The position numbers and the translations under genes are program-made. Positions 44,401 to 57,094 of a DNA stretch of 64,000 nt are shown here, in pieces. The notes under the pieces were generated by a model. The model was not told where the DNA came from and did not search any database. It saw only the letters and a list, made by a program, of their open reading frames with translations. The stretch covers positions 133,123,989-133,187,988 of the forward strand of contig CP136068.1 of NCBI GenBank assembly GCA_032622095.1, read 5' to 3'. Source of the DNA: Siphonodentalium dalli. Lineage: Eukaryota; Mollusca; Scaphopoda; Gadilida; Siphonodentaliidae. How positions within the stretch are numbered: the stretch's first letter is position 1; each line of letters opens with the position of its first letter.

Positions 44401-47400
44401 TACTAGCGATAATATTGTATGATATGTCGCTTTTGTGCACATTGCTCGATACTCAATCAATGTGTGTTTCGCGAAGACCTCATTGGTTTTCTTCCAGATA
44501 AGGCAATTATCGTCCTGTATGTCAGTGAACCAACATGACTCACTTTTAGGTCATCACAAAGTGACTAAAAGTGTGTTCTTTTGCTATTAAATTTGTCTGA
44601 CACCTCAACTTGCTCACTACTTAACAGCCACTCATTTGGCAAACAGGGAAAGAGACGTCAACAGTTTATATTTACACACTAAGTGTTCTCATCACTAAAT
44701 CCAGCATTCTGATTGTCGGCGCCCACGTGGCTAGTTGCAGTTATTTCTCGGTGAATGCGTAACGCCTCATAACTCCAAGCTAATAACACCATCGATACGT
44801 CATTAGGTTTGGAAAGACGAACGCGTAATGTTTTGGGCGCATTTGGACTCGCGCAGGATTGACTTAATACATCATCGGGTTTCAACATGAAGATAAATTG
44901 TTCCTATTAACTTTTGCCAAGGGTGCTATTGGGTATTTTGGGCTGATCTTGTCACGATACACTTTTCGATTTAAATATATTTACAAAAGTGGCTTTTTCG
45001 CTAAATGTATGTAAATATAAGGATTAACTGTCATGTGGACTATTTTTATGGAGATGTAACGGTGAGGTAAGTGGACATAACTTGTATGTAAAACCCTTCG
45101 GGTTTTACACAAGTTATGTCCACTTACCTCACCGTTACATCTCCATAAAAACAGTCCACATGACAGTTAATCCTTATTTATGTTCGCAATCTGGAATCAT
45201 AAACTACGCTTTCATATTAATATTCTGATCGTGTAGATGTGCATATTCTGAACCGTGTATGGTTAACCGGCATAATAAATATTCACGTTCTGACCTCATG
45301 TGTATTATTCATAAATGAATGATAAATTCTAGAACGTTGATACGTTGTCCCTGTAAACAACTCATGATTTTCCAACCTTATACATTTATTGAAAGCAATG
45401 TATATATCTCGTCTACTATATATATTATGAATTTGTTGAAGATTATTGTTTGTTTCAGATATTTGATAATTTTGTTGGAAATATTTATAGAATGTCCTCT
45501 GGTTGGTTTTCACTGTGATGACGGGAGAGGAGGTACTCATAAGTGAGGCAGCACTTGTCCTCCAATCCCATTGTCTGTATACACATGTAAGTGTTATTTC
45601 CTATATGTGTTATTGAAATTAGACAAATAAATATGTTTAATCTATAATCTGTGATGACCAAGCCCGTCAATACGATGCATCTCCCTACAGACATCGACCA
45701 TCATACATTGTAGACATGCAATACATTGGTGAAATCTCTAATTTGAGGTATAACTGTCCCCAGGCAAAGAATTACGCTCCCAATTGTGAATGTATATTGT
45801 GATGCTATGTGTTATTCCGTCCAATATGTTAGTTACTGCTTGACCATGAATGACGGTCGCATTTTAGTTCAGCATCGGTCATATATGAATGTGTGGTTTG
45901 CACAACTTTCCCCACCAAAAGTGTTAGTTATCTCGCCTGCCATGTATAAACGTTTAGTTTTAAAAAATAGTTTTATGTGCGTGTGTTCGAGTTGAACACA
46001 GTGAATATTAAGCAGAACTATATATATATATATCAATCTTGCATCACAGTTTTCCAATTAATCATTCACCAATGTGTACCAGTGAAATTATGTTATGCAA
46101 TGCTATTCAATTAATTGTAGCTAGTGGATCAGGAAACTGGCCACCCGCTTCTTGTTTGTGCTGTCGCATACATGTAACACCGTAGAGTGATCGATAGGCT
46201 ACCTCACCTAAGATATTTCATTTCTTTCCGTGTTTTACTTATTCGCCTATTGGTTGTCCATCTGTTCAATTATTTAGCCCAAAGGAAAGATGGGGAAGTT
46301 GTGTTTGTATGTCAGCGTTTACGAACAATAAAAAATACTGCGTTGTCTAACGCTAATAATACTTGTTTGCACTCCGTCCTGACAGGATATAACCGGATTT
46401 GATATTCCATTACTCAGTCACAATACTCAGTCAAACGCCAAATTGATCTTTCCTGAACACCACACCGGTTTGCTCCATGTCATGTATTTATTTTGTCCTG
46501 TATGTCAGTACATCAATATGATTTACCTTATAAATATCATACGGTGTGTGGTTTTCACAAATGGTGTTCATTTACTGTCAAATTTGTCTGACTCATCAAC
46601 TTACTCATCATTTGATAGCGGCACAGGTTATGAGACGTAAAGTTATAGCAGTGTTCATGTTCACAATCTGGAATCATAATGACGGTCGCCGTAAACTCTG
46701 AATTCCTATTATGTATAAATGACTGACATTTGTAGAACGTTGGTATGCAGAAATGGTTTGATCTTGTCTACATATCTCATAGCTTGTTAGCCTTGTATAA
46801 CTCTGGTGTACTGTATTGTATATATCATGATTGTGTTGAGATTGTATCTGATATTGATAACTATGTTGCTCATATTTATGGAATGCTATCTGGCTGGTTT
46901 TAAACCAGTTAACTATGATGATTAATCATCATTCTACAGTCAATACGGTGCTTGCTCTTCGCTACCAGTATGTGGTACGTACCGCGCCGCACATTGTGGA
47001 CATCCGATACTGCTTGACCGTGATCATCGGTCGCATTTTAGTTCAGCATCAGTCATTTATTTAAGTAATCTGTATGGCTGGTAGTCACGCTACAGTGTTG
47101 CTAAATCGCAACGAATATGAATGTGTGGCTTGCCCAATATTCCTACCAAAAGTTTAGTCATGTATTTATTTTGTCCTGTATGTCAGTACATCAATATGAT
47201 TTACCTTTTAAATATCATACGTTGTGTGGTTTTCACAAATGGTGTTCATTTATTGTCAAATTTGTCTGACTCATCAACTTAACTCATCACTTGATAGCCA
47301 CACAGGTTATGAGACGTAAAGTTATAGCAGTGCTCATGTTCACAATCTGGAATCATAATGACGGTCGCCGTAAACTCTGAATTCTTATTATTTATAAATG

Positions 47401-48250
47401 ACTGACATTTGTAGAACGTTGGTATGCAGAAATGGTTTGATCTTATCTACATATCTCATAGCTTGTTAGCGTTGTGTATTGATTGAAAACTTGCGTTTTT
47501 TCAATGTATAACTCTCGTGTATATATCATGATTGTGTTGACGACTATTGATTGTATAGGGTATTGATAACTATTGCAAATATATATGGAATGTTTTCTGG
47601 CTGGTTTTAACTATGATGATCAATCATCATTCTCAAGTCAATACGGTGCTTGCTCATCGCTACCAGTATGTGATACCTACCGCATCGCATATTGTGGATA
47701 TCCGATACATTGATGGAATCTCTATCTCGAGGTTTAACTGTCACCAAGCAAACATTTACTTTTTTCAATTATGGATGTATATTGTGAAGCTATGCGTTAT
47801 GCGTTCCATTGTGTTTAATGTTGCTTGACCATGATTGACGGTCACATTTTAGTTCAGCATGGGTCATTACGTAATATGTATATGATGCGAAATTGCAATG
47901 TATATTAATGTGTGTCTTGCACTATCTAAAGTGTTATTTTAGTTATCTTGGATGTCATATATCAATTTTTAGTTTTAAAATATTTGTTAATTTATGCGTG
48001 TTAGAGATGTGCACAGTGATTACTAAGCAACATTGCATATATATTTTACACCATTGTTTTCCCATTTATCATTCAACAATATGTATCAGTGAAATTCTGT
48101 CTTTATATGTGCAATAATATTCAATTAATTGTAGCTAGTGGATCACGACACTTCTTGTATGTGCTGGCGCATACATGTACATAGTTATTAACACCGTAGA
48201 GTGACCGATGAGCTACCTCACCTACGGTATTTTGTGTATTTATTTGGTTA
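44400..48250 (+). repeat. Degenerate long-unit repeats (about 0.7-2 kb)
   Basis: GTCCTGTATGTCAGT(G)AACCAACATG/ACATCAATATG occurs at about 44512, 46495 and 47174, with AAATTTGTCTGAC following each time. The 46480-46900 block repeats at 47158-47600 (offset about 678). GTGATTCAATTAATTGTAGCTAGTGGATCA-like ends recur near 46110 and 48120. No coding content was recognised. Confidence 0.75.
45018..45176. repeat. Near-perfect 77-79-bp-arm palindrome
   Basis: Left arm 45018-45096 and right arm 45100-45176 flank a TTC centre (AAAACCC-TTC-GGGTTTT). Only one substitution (A/G near 45041) and a 2-bp length difference were noticed. As RNA it would form a long stable hairpin. Confidence 0.95.
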
Positions 48251-48399
48251 ATTGTTCTCCTAGTGTGTGTCTATTTGTTAATGTATTTAACCTGTACATC
48301 TGCCAGACAAGAGTCTGTTGGTCCCAAGCCAAAAGGAAAGATGAGGGAAGGTGTTGTTGTATATCATCGCTTACGAAAACAAAACGTACGCTCTTAGAG

Positions 48400-48765
48400 T
48401 TTGAAGTGTAATAACACTTAATGTGCTCCATGTAACACTTTCTTGGTTCGCCCATATTAAAATATATCAAGTGCTAGTATCATGCCACTTGAAACGTGTT
48501 GGATACAAGTTTGCACTTGATAAGTATGTGGTAACACTTCAGGTGTTTATATTAAACTTGTGAAGTGCTGGCTTCATAACACTTGAATTGTTTTATTGTT
48601 GCAACACTTGTTGTTGAAGTGTTGTAGAATCTACACCTGGTAATTGCAGTAATTATTTCACTCCATTGTGTGAGAAGTAACACTTAATAAACGCAACAAA
48701 ATCAACAGTGGGTGGTCAATATGCTCGACAAGAAGAAAGGTCAAATGTTGGAAGTGTTGTACTTG
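48400..48765 (+). repeat. AACACTT/AAGTGTT-rich tract before the right array
   Basis: AACACTT or its complement AAGTGTT occurs more than ten times in 350 bp, often with AAGTGYT nearby, ending GGAAGTGTTGTACTTGTTAA at the satellite start. It has a loose periodicity and no coding capacity. Confidence 0.7.
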
Positions 48766-51700
48766 TTAAGCTTGTGCCACTAAATACTCAAACTATACGA
48801 AATTTCCTTCAAAATTGGTCGATGTTTACGTACCATCCCCCATGATATCTGAAGGTGGTCAACCGAGGGTCAACTGGTCCGGGTTTTCTGTAAGGGGGTA
48901 GGAATTGTGATTAAGTGGGCATAAAGCGACAGCTTGTGCCACTAATACTCAAACTATACGAAATTTCCTTCAAAATTGGTCGATTTTTACGTACCATCCC
49001 CCCAGGATATCTGAAGGTGGTCAACCGAGGGTCAACTGGTCCGGGTTTTCTGTAAGGCGGGTATGAATGGTGATTATGTGGGCATAAAGCGACAGCTTGT
49101 GCCACTAAATACTCAAACTATACGAAATTTCCTTCAAAATTGGTCGATTTTTACGTACCGTCTCCCCAGGATATCTGAATGTGGACAACCGAGGGTCAAC
49201 TGGTCCGGGTTTTCTGTAAGGCGGGTAGGAATGGTGATTATGTGGGCATAAAGCGACAGCTTGTGCCACTAAATACTCAAACTATACGAAATTTCCTTCA
49301 AAATTGGTCGATTTTTACGTACCATCCCCCCAGGATATCTGAAGGTGGTCAACCGAGGGTCAACTTGTCCGTGTTTTCTGTAAGCCGGGTAGGAATGGTG
49401 AATATGTGGGCATAAAGCGACAGCTTGTGCCACTAAATACTCAAACTATACGAAATTTCATTCAAAATTGGTCGATTTTTAAGTACCATTCCTCCAGGAT
49501 ATCTGAAGGTGGTCAACCGAGGGTCAACTGGTCCGGGTTTTCTGTAAGGCGGGTAGGAATGGTGATAATGTGGGCATAAAGCGACAGCTTGTGCCACTAA
49601 ATACTCAAACTATACGAAATTTCTTTCAAAATTGGTCGATTTTTACGTACCATCCCCCTAGGATATCTGAAGGTGGTCAACCGAGGGTCAACTGGTCCGG
49701 GTTTTCTGTAAGGCGGGTAGGAATGGTGAATATGTGGGCATAAAGCGACAGCTTGTGCCACTAAATACTCAAACTATACGAAATTTCCTTCAAAATTGGT
49801 CGATTTTTACGTACCATCCCCCATGATATCTGAAGGTGGTCAACCGAGGGTCAACTGGTCCGGGTTTTCTGTAAGGCGGGTAGGAATGGTGATTATGTGG
49901 GCATAAAGCGACAGCTTGTGCCACTAAATACTCAAACTATACGAAATTTCCTTAAAAATAGGTCGATTTTTACGTACCATCCCCCCAGGATATCTGAAGG
50001 TGGTCAACCGAGAGTCAACTGGTCCGGGTTTTTTGTAAGGCGGGTAGGAATGGTGAGTATGTGGGCATAAAGCGACAGCTTGTGCCACTAAATACTCAAA
50101 CTATACGAAATTTCCTTCAAAATTGGTCGATTTTTACGTACCATCCCCCCAGGATATCTGAAGGTGGTCAACCGAGGGTCAACTGGTCCGGGTTTTCTGT
50201 AAGGCGGGTATGAATGTTGATTATGTGGGCATAAAGCGACAGCTTTTGCCACTAAATACTCAAACTATACGAAATTTCCTTGAAAATTGGTCGATTTTTA
50301 CGTACCATCCCCCCAGGATATCTGAAGGTGGTCAACCGAGGGTCAACTGGTCCGGGTTTTCTGTAAGGCGGGTAGGAATGGCGATAATGTGGGCATAAAG
50401 CGACAGCTTGTGCCACTAAATACTCAAACTATACGAAATTTCTTTCAAAATTGGTCGATTTTTACGTACCATCCCCCCCCCAGGATATCTGAAGGTGGTC
50501 AACCGAGAGTCAACTGGTCCGGGTTTTCTGTAAGGCGGGTAGGAATGTTGATTATGTGGGCATAAAGCGACAGCTTGTGCCACTAAATACTCAAACTATA
50601 CGAAATTTCCTTCAAAATTGGTCGATTTTTACGTGCCATCCCCCCAGGATATCTGAAGGTGGTCAACCGAGGGTCAACTGGTCCGGGTTTTCTGTAAGGC
50701 GGGTAGGAATGGTGATTATGTGGGCATAAAGCGACAGCTTGTGCCACTAAATACTCAAACTATACGAAATTTTCTTCAAAATTGGTCGATTTTTACGTAC
50801 CATCCCCCCAGGATATCTGAAGGTGGTCAACCGAGGGTCAACTGGTCCGGGTTTTATGTAAGGCGGGTAGGAATGGTGATTAAGTGGGCATAAAGCGACA
50901 GCTTGTGCCACTAAATACTCAAACTATACGAAATTTCCTTCAAAATTGGTCGATTTTTACGTACCATCCCCCCAGGATATCTGAAGGTGGTCAACCGAGG
51001 GTCAACTGGTCCGGGTTTTCTGTAAGGCGGGTATGAATGTTGATTATGTGGGCATAAAGCGACAGCTTTTGCCACTAAATACTCAAACTATACGAAATTT
51101 CCTTCAAAATTGGTCGATTTTTACGTACCGTCTCCCCAGGATATCTGAATGTGGTCAACCGAGGGTCAACTGGTCCGGGTTTTCTGTAAGGCGGGTAGGA
51201 ATGGTGATTATGTGGGCATAAAGCGACAGCTTGTGCCACTAAATACTCAAACTATACGAAATTTCCTTCAAAATTGGTCGATTTTTACGTACCATCCCCC
51301 CAGGATATCTGAAGGTGGTCAACCGAGGATCAACTGGTCCGGGTTTTCTGTAAGGCGGGTAGGAATGGTGATTATGTGGGCATAAAGCGACAGCTTGTGC
51401 CACTAAATACTCAAACTATACGAAATTTCCTTAAAAATAGGTCGATTTTTACGTACCATCCCCCCAGGATATCTGAAGGTGGTCAACCGAGAGTCAACTG
51501 GTCCGGGTTTTCTGTAAGGCGGGTAGGAATGGTGAGTATGTGGGCATAAAGCGACAGCTTGTGCCACTAAATACTCAAACTATACGAAATTTCCTTCAAA
51601 ATTGGTCGATTTTTACGTACCATCCCCCCAGGATATCTGAAGGTGGTCAACCGAGGGTCAACTGGTCCGGGTTTTCTGTAAGGCGGGTATGAATGTTGAT

Positions 51701-54700
51701 TATGTGGGCATAAAGCGACAGCTTTTGCCACTAAATACTCAAACTATACGAAATTTCCTTCAAAATTGGTCGATTTTTACGTACCACCCCCCCCCCCCCC
51801 AGGATATCTGAAGGTGGTCAACCGAGAGTCAACTGGTCCGGATTTTCTGGAAGGCGGGTAGGAATGTTGATTATGTGGGCATAAAGCGACAGCTTGTGCC
51901 ACTAAATACTCAAACTATACGAAATTTCCTTCAAAATTGGTCGATTTTTACGTGCCATCCCCCCATGATATCTGAAGGTGGTCAACCGAGGGTCAACTGG
52001 TCCGGGTTTTCTGTAAGGCGGGTAGGAATGGTGATTATGTGGGCATAAAGCGACAGCTTGTGCCACTAAATACTCAAAGTATACGAAATTTTCTTCAAAA
52101 TTGGTCGATTTTTACGTACCATCCCCCCAGGATATCTGAAGGTGGTCAACCGAGGGTCAACTGGTCCGGGTTTTATGTAAGGCGGGTAGGAATGGTGATT
52201 ATGTGGGCATAAAGCGACAGCTTGTGCCACTAAATACTCAAACTATACGAAATTTCCTTCAAAATTGGTCGATTTTTACGTACCATCCCCCCAGGATATC
52301 TGAAGGTGGTCAACCGAGGGTCAACTGGTCCGGGTTTTCTGTAAGGCGGGTATGAATGTTGATTATGTGGGCATAAAGCGACAGCTTTTGCCACTAAATA
52401 CTCAAACTATACGAAATTTCCTTCAAAATTGGTCGATTTTTACGTACCGTCTCCCCAGGATATCTGAATGTGGTCAACCGAGGGTCAACTGGTCCGGGTT
52501 TTCTGTAAGGCGGGTAGGAATGGTGATTATGTGGGCATAAAGCGACAGCTTGTGCCACTAAATACTCAAACTATACGAAATTTCCTTCAAAATTGGTCGA
52601 TTTTTACGTACCATCCCCCAGGATATCTGAAGGTGGTCAACCGAGGGTCAGCTTGTCCGTGTTTTCTGTAAGCCGGGTAGGAATGGTGAATATGTGGGCA
52701 TAAAGCGACAGCTTGTGCCACTAAATACTCAAACTATACGAAATTTCATTCAAAATTGGTCGATTTTTAAGTACCATCCCCCCAGGATATCTGAAGGTGG
52801 TCAACCGAGGGTCAACTGGTCCGGGTTTTCTGTAAGGCGGGTAGGAATGGTGATAATGTGGGCATAAAGCGACAGCTTGTGCCACTAAATACTCAAACTA
52901 TACGAAATTTCTTTCAAAATTGGTCGATTTTTACGTACCATCCCCCTAGGATATCTGAAGGTGGTCAACCGAGGTTCAACTGGTCCGGGTTTTCTGTAAG
53001 GCGGGTAGGAATGGTGAATATGTGGGCATAAAGCGACAGCTTGTGCCACTAAATACTCAAACTATACGAAATTTCCTTCAAAATTGGTCGATTTTTACGT
53101 ACCATCCCCCATGATATCTGAAGGTGGTCAACCGAGGGTCAACTGGTCCGGGTTTTCTGTAAGGCGGGTAGGAATGGTGATTATGTGGGCATAAAGCGAC
53201 AGCTTGTGCCACTAAATACTCAAACTATACGAAATTTCCTTCAAAATTGGTCGATTTTTACGTACCATCCCCCCAGGATATCTGAAGGTGGTCAACCGAG
53301 GGTCAGCTTGTCCGTGTTTTCTGTAAGCCGGGTAGGAATGGTGAATATGTGGGCATAAAGCGACAGCTTGTGCCACTAAATACTCAAACTATACGAAATT
53401 TCATTCAAAATTGGTCGATTTTTAAGTACCATCCCCCCAGGATATCTGAAGGTGGTCAACCGAGGGTCAACTGGTCCGGGTTTTCTGTAAGGCGGGTAGG
53501 AATGGTGATAATGTGGGCATAAAGCGACAGCTTGTGCCACTAAATACTCAAACTATACGAAATTTCTTTCAAAATTGGTCGATTTTTACGTACCATCCCC
53601 CTAGGATATCTGAAGGTGGTCAACCGAGGTTCAACTGGTCCGGGTTTTCTGTAAGGCGGGTAGGAATGGTGAATATGTGGGCATAAAGCGACAGCTTGTG
53701 CCACTAAATACTCAAACTATACGAAATTTCCTTCAAAATTGGTCGATTTTTACGTACCATCCCCCATGATATCTGAAGGTGGTCAACCGAGGGTCAACTG
53801 GTCCGGGTTTTCTGTAAGGCGGGTAGGAATGGTGATTATGTGGGCATAAAGCGACAGCTTGTGCCACTAAATACTCAAACTATACGAAATTTCCTTAAAA
53901 ATTGGTCGATTTTTACGTACCATCCCCCCAGGATATCTGAAGGTGGTCAACCGAGAGTCAACTGGTCCGGGTTTTCTGTAAGGCGGGTAGGAATGGTGAG
54001 TATGTGGGCATAAAGCGACAGTTTGTGCCACTAAATACTCAAACTATACGAAATTTCCTTCAAAATTGGTCGATTTTTACGTACCATCCCCCCAGGATAT
54101 CTGAAGGTGGTCAACCGAGGGTCAACTGGTCCGGGTTTTCTGTAAGGCGGGTATGAATGTTGATTATGTGGGCATAAAGCGACAGCTTTTGCCACTAAAT
54201 ACTCAAACTATACGAAATTTCTTTTAAAATTTGTCGATTTTTACGTACCATCCCCCCCCCCCAGGATATCTGAAGGTGGTCAACCGAGAGTCAACTGGTC
54301 CGGGTTTTCTGTAAGGCGGGTAGGAATGTTGATTATGTGGGCATAAAGCGACAGCTTGTGCCACTAAATACTCAAACTATACGAAATTTCCTTCAAAATT
54401 GGTCGATTTTTACGTGCCATCCCCCCAGGATATCTGAAGGTGGTCAACCGAGGGTCAACTGGTCCGGGTTTTCTGTAAGGTGGGTAGGAATGGTGACTAT
54501 GTGGGCATAAAGCGACAGCTTGTGCCACTAAATACTCAAACTATACGAAATTTTCTTCAAAATTGGTCGATGTTTACGTACCATCCCCCCAGGATATCTG
54601 AAGGTGGTCAACCGAGGGTCAACTGGTCCGGGTTTTCTGTAAGGGGGTAGGAATTGTGATTAAGTGGGCATAAAGCGACAGCTTGTGCCACTAATACTCA

Positions 54701-55690
54701 AACTATACGAAATTTCCTTCAAAATTGGTCGATTTTTACGTACCATCCCCCAGGATATCTGAAGGTGGTCAACCGAGGGTCAACTGGTCCGGGTTTTCTG
54801 TAAGGCGGGTATGAATGTTGATTATGTGGGCATAAAGCGACAGCTTTTGCCACTAAATACTCAAACTATACGAAATTTCCTTCAAAATTGGTCGGTTTGT
54901 ACGTACCATCCCCCCAGGATATCTGAAGGTGGTCAACCGAGGGTCAACTGGTCCGGGTTTTCTGTAAGGCGGGTAGGAATGGTGATAATGTGGGCATAAA
55001 GCGACAGCTTGTGCCACTAAATACTCAAACTATACGAAATTTCTTTCAAAATTGGTCGATTTTTACGTGCCATCCCCCCAGGATATCTGAAGGTGGTCAA
55101 CCGAGGGTCAACTGGTCCGGGTTTTCTGTAAGGCGGGTAGGAATGGTGATTATGTGGGCATAAAGCGACAGCTTGTGCCACTAAATACTCAAACTATACG
55201 AAATTTTCTTCAAAATTGGTCGATTTTTACGTACCATCTCCCCAGGATATCTGAAGGTGGTCAACCGAGGGTCAACTGGTCCGGGTTTTATGTAAGGCGG
55301 GTAGGAATGGTGATTATGTGGGCATAAAGCGATAGCTTGTGCCACTAAATACTCAAACTATACGAAATTTCTTTCAAAATTGGTCATAAGGCGGGTATGA
55401 ATGGTGATTATGTGGGCATAAAGCGACAGCTTGTGCCACTAAATACTCAAAACTATACGAAATTTCCTTCAAAATTGGTCGATTTTTACGTACCATCCCC
55501 CCATGATATCTGAAGGTGGTCAACCGAGGGTCAACTGGTCCGGGTTTTCTGTAAGGCGGGTAGGAATGGTGATTATGTGGGCATAAAGCGACAGCTTGTG
55601 CCACTAAATACTCAAACTATACGAAATTTCATTCAAAATTGATCGATTTTTACGTACCATCCCCCCAGGATATCTGAAGGTGGTCAACCG
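48766..55690 (+). repeat. 164-bp satellite array, right arm (about 42 units)
   Basis: Same unit as 28850-30718 but in the opposite orientation. Diagnostic variants (TATGAATGTTGATTATG with GCTTTTGCC; long C runs; CGTGCCATCC; GGTTTTATG; GCTTGTCCGTG) recur in blocks. Examples are about 657 bp apart (52648/53305) and about 1319 bp apart (51033/52352), showing higher-order units of 4 and 8 monomers. Open frames of 62-78 codons repeated here are translations of the satellite. Confidence 0.98.
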
Positions 55691-55853
55691 AGGGTCAACT
55701 GGGCCCATTTACCAAGAAGATGGGTAGTAATTGTCATTATATGAGTGTATTGTGATGATATGATATTTGTTTTTTTTTTAAATACCATCGGATGGTAAAT
55801 AGCGCATGTCGGTAGAATCGCTATTTGCCATCCGATGGTAAATAGACACTTCC
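55691..55853 (-). repeat. Right terminal inverted repeat with two hairpins
   Basis: The reverse complement starts GGAAGTGTCTATTTACCATC and matches 28719-28865 through ACTACCCA(C/T)CTTCTTGG to GGGCCCAGTTGACC. It carries the same paired hairpins. Confidence 0.88.
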
Positions 55854-55862
55854 CATATCCTG
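55854..55862 (+). repeat. 9-bp target-site duplication, right
   Basis: CATATCCTG, identical to 28710-28718. Confidence 0.85.
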
Positions 55863-57090
55863 TGCGCATATTAAAATTATCTTCATGGCTCCAAAACTAA
55901 AAACTACCTGAGATATTTGTCTATCGGGCAATATATAATATTGGTATGCTTAACCATCCATAATCACGTACTATTCTGAAATTTAAACATCCCCTAAACG
56001 CTCGCAAACCAATGAAACTGTCGAATCTAGCTAACGTCAGTTGATGGCGTCACATAATCAGTCGTTTCATTTTGTTATCAGCTGGAAAATGACTCTGTTG
56101 ATATATATGACTAACAAACGTTCACAGCAGACACGACTAAGTTCTGATTTGTCGCTGAATATAGAACACTATCAGATTAGCCGGCCACTGGCGGGATTGG
56201 TCCCATGGCTTTGATCGATCCATTATTTTATTTTTTTCAATGTAACCCCGTATATACAGGCACGCCGCCGACATCATGCTATTATTTGCGGGTACCCGTT
56301 CAAGGTCATGTTGGGTGGACAAAATAACTCGACAAAAATGTGTATAATTGAAGATCTACTATACTCCAACTTTCACATTGTAGAAATATCAGGGACATGT
56401 CACATTCGAATAAGTTAACTAATACTGAAGTTATCAATCAGAAACCATCTCGGACGAACGGACGGGCAGACAGTCATGCTGATTACACATTCATTTTTTT
56501 TTTTATGAAACGACTCAGTTCTGGTTATCGGGCTCACGGAACCACAAACCAGCTGTCCACATTAAATTCGGCCCATTTCGCAACAACGAAATAGCGCATA
56601 ATCATAGGATGTTGGCCACGTTGCCTATATCGCGGCGTTGCGAACACTTTGGGGTTTTGTTATAATAACTAATAGATTGTAATGATATTGAAGCACTTGG
56701 GGAATGATATGTACATGTCAGTTTATATCTGCACATTCGTATACAATTCGCTGAATTTTGGTGTGATTCATATTCTTGATTACCCGAAGGTGGTGAATTA
56801 GTCCAACTATCAGTTTGTCGACGGGGAGAGCTGATCCGAATAATAGCTAAGATGTATTTAGATAGAATTATCGAAAGAATATGACCGATTAGAGTGCATT
56901 TTAAGAGAATCGAGTGGAGAAAACTTGGTAACTTTTTAATCAGAAACGCGAATTCTGCCATCACATGTTTCTGTATGATGTAGGCGAAGTAACTCTAAAA
57001 TTTCGGCAAGTATTTAACCCATCAATCTCCATTACCGTGGCAGTTGAAGGGAAGGAGTGGTCGCACGGGCTCGAGAATGGTGCGATGACA
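55863..57090. other. Non-coding flank of the giant element
   Basis: Unique-looking AT-rich DNA. A 120-codon - strand frame (56602-56964) has no motif and no splice context. No gene is called. Confidence 0.4.
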
Positions 57091-57094
57091 CTTC

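Larger units (their letters stand above)
28719..55853 (+). mobile_element. Giant 27.1-kb Mutator-like element with inverted satellite arms
   Basis: Both ends read GG(C/A)AG(C/T)G(G/T)CTATTTACC inward without any indel. Outside each is the same 9-bp direct repeat, matching the 8-11-bp target duplications known for MULEs. The ends (about 150 bp of unique inverted sequence) lead into arrays of one 164-bp satellite in opposite orientations. The interior contains a decayed MULE transposase and accessory domains on +. Terminal repeats made of tandem subrepeats resemble foldback-type elements. Nested insertions lie at 35857-36342, 36965-37564 and 42227-43816. The alternative is two independent satellite-bearing elements that happen to face each other. 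The matched 9-bp repeat at equal offset argues against it. Confidence 0.75.

Noticed and set aside
48911-55604. Many 62-78-codon frames sharing VGIKRQL(V/L)PLNTQT
   Set aside because: They follow the satellite period, have no start context or splice sites, and break with each indel in the array.
28850-55690. CRISPR-like array
   Set aside because: Monomers are contiguous with no unique spacers, the unit is 164 bp, and the genome is eukaryotic.
28719-55853. Helitron/pearl-type interpretation of the satellite arms
   Set aside because: Satellite-bearing Helitron relatives lack target duplications and have asymmetric ends; here inverted ends and a 9-bp duplication favour a MULE. It is not fully excluded for individual arms elsewhere in the genome.
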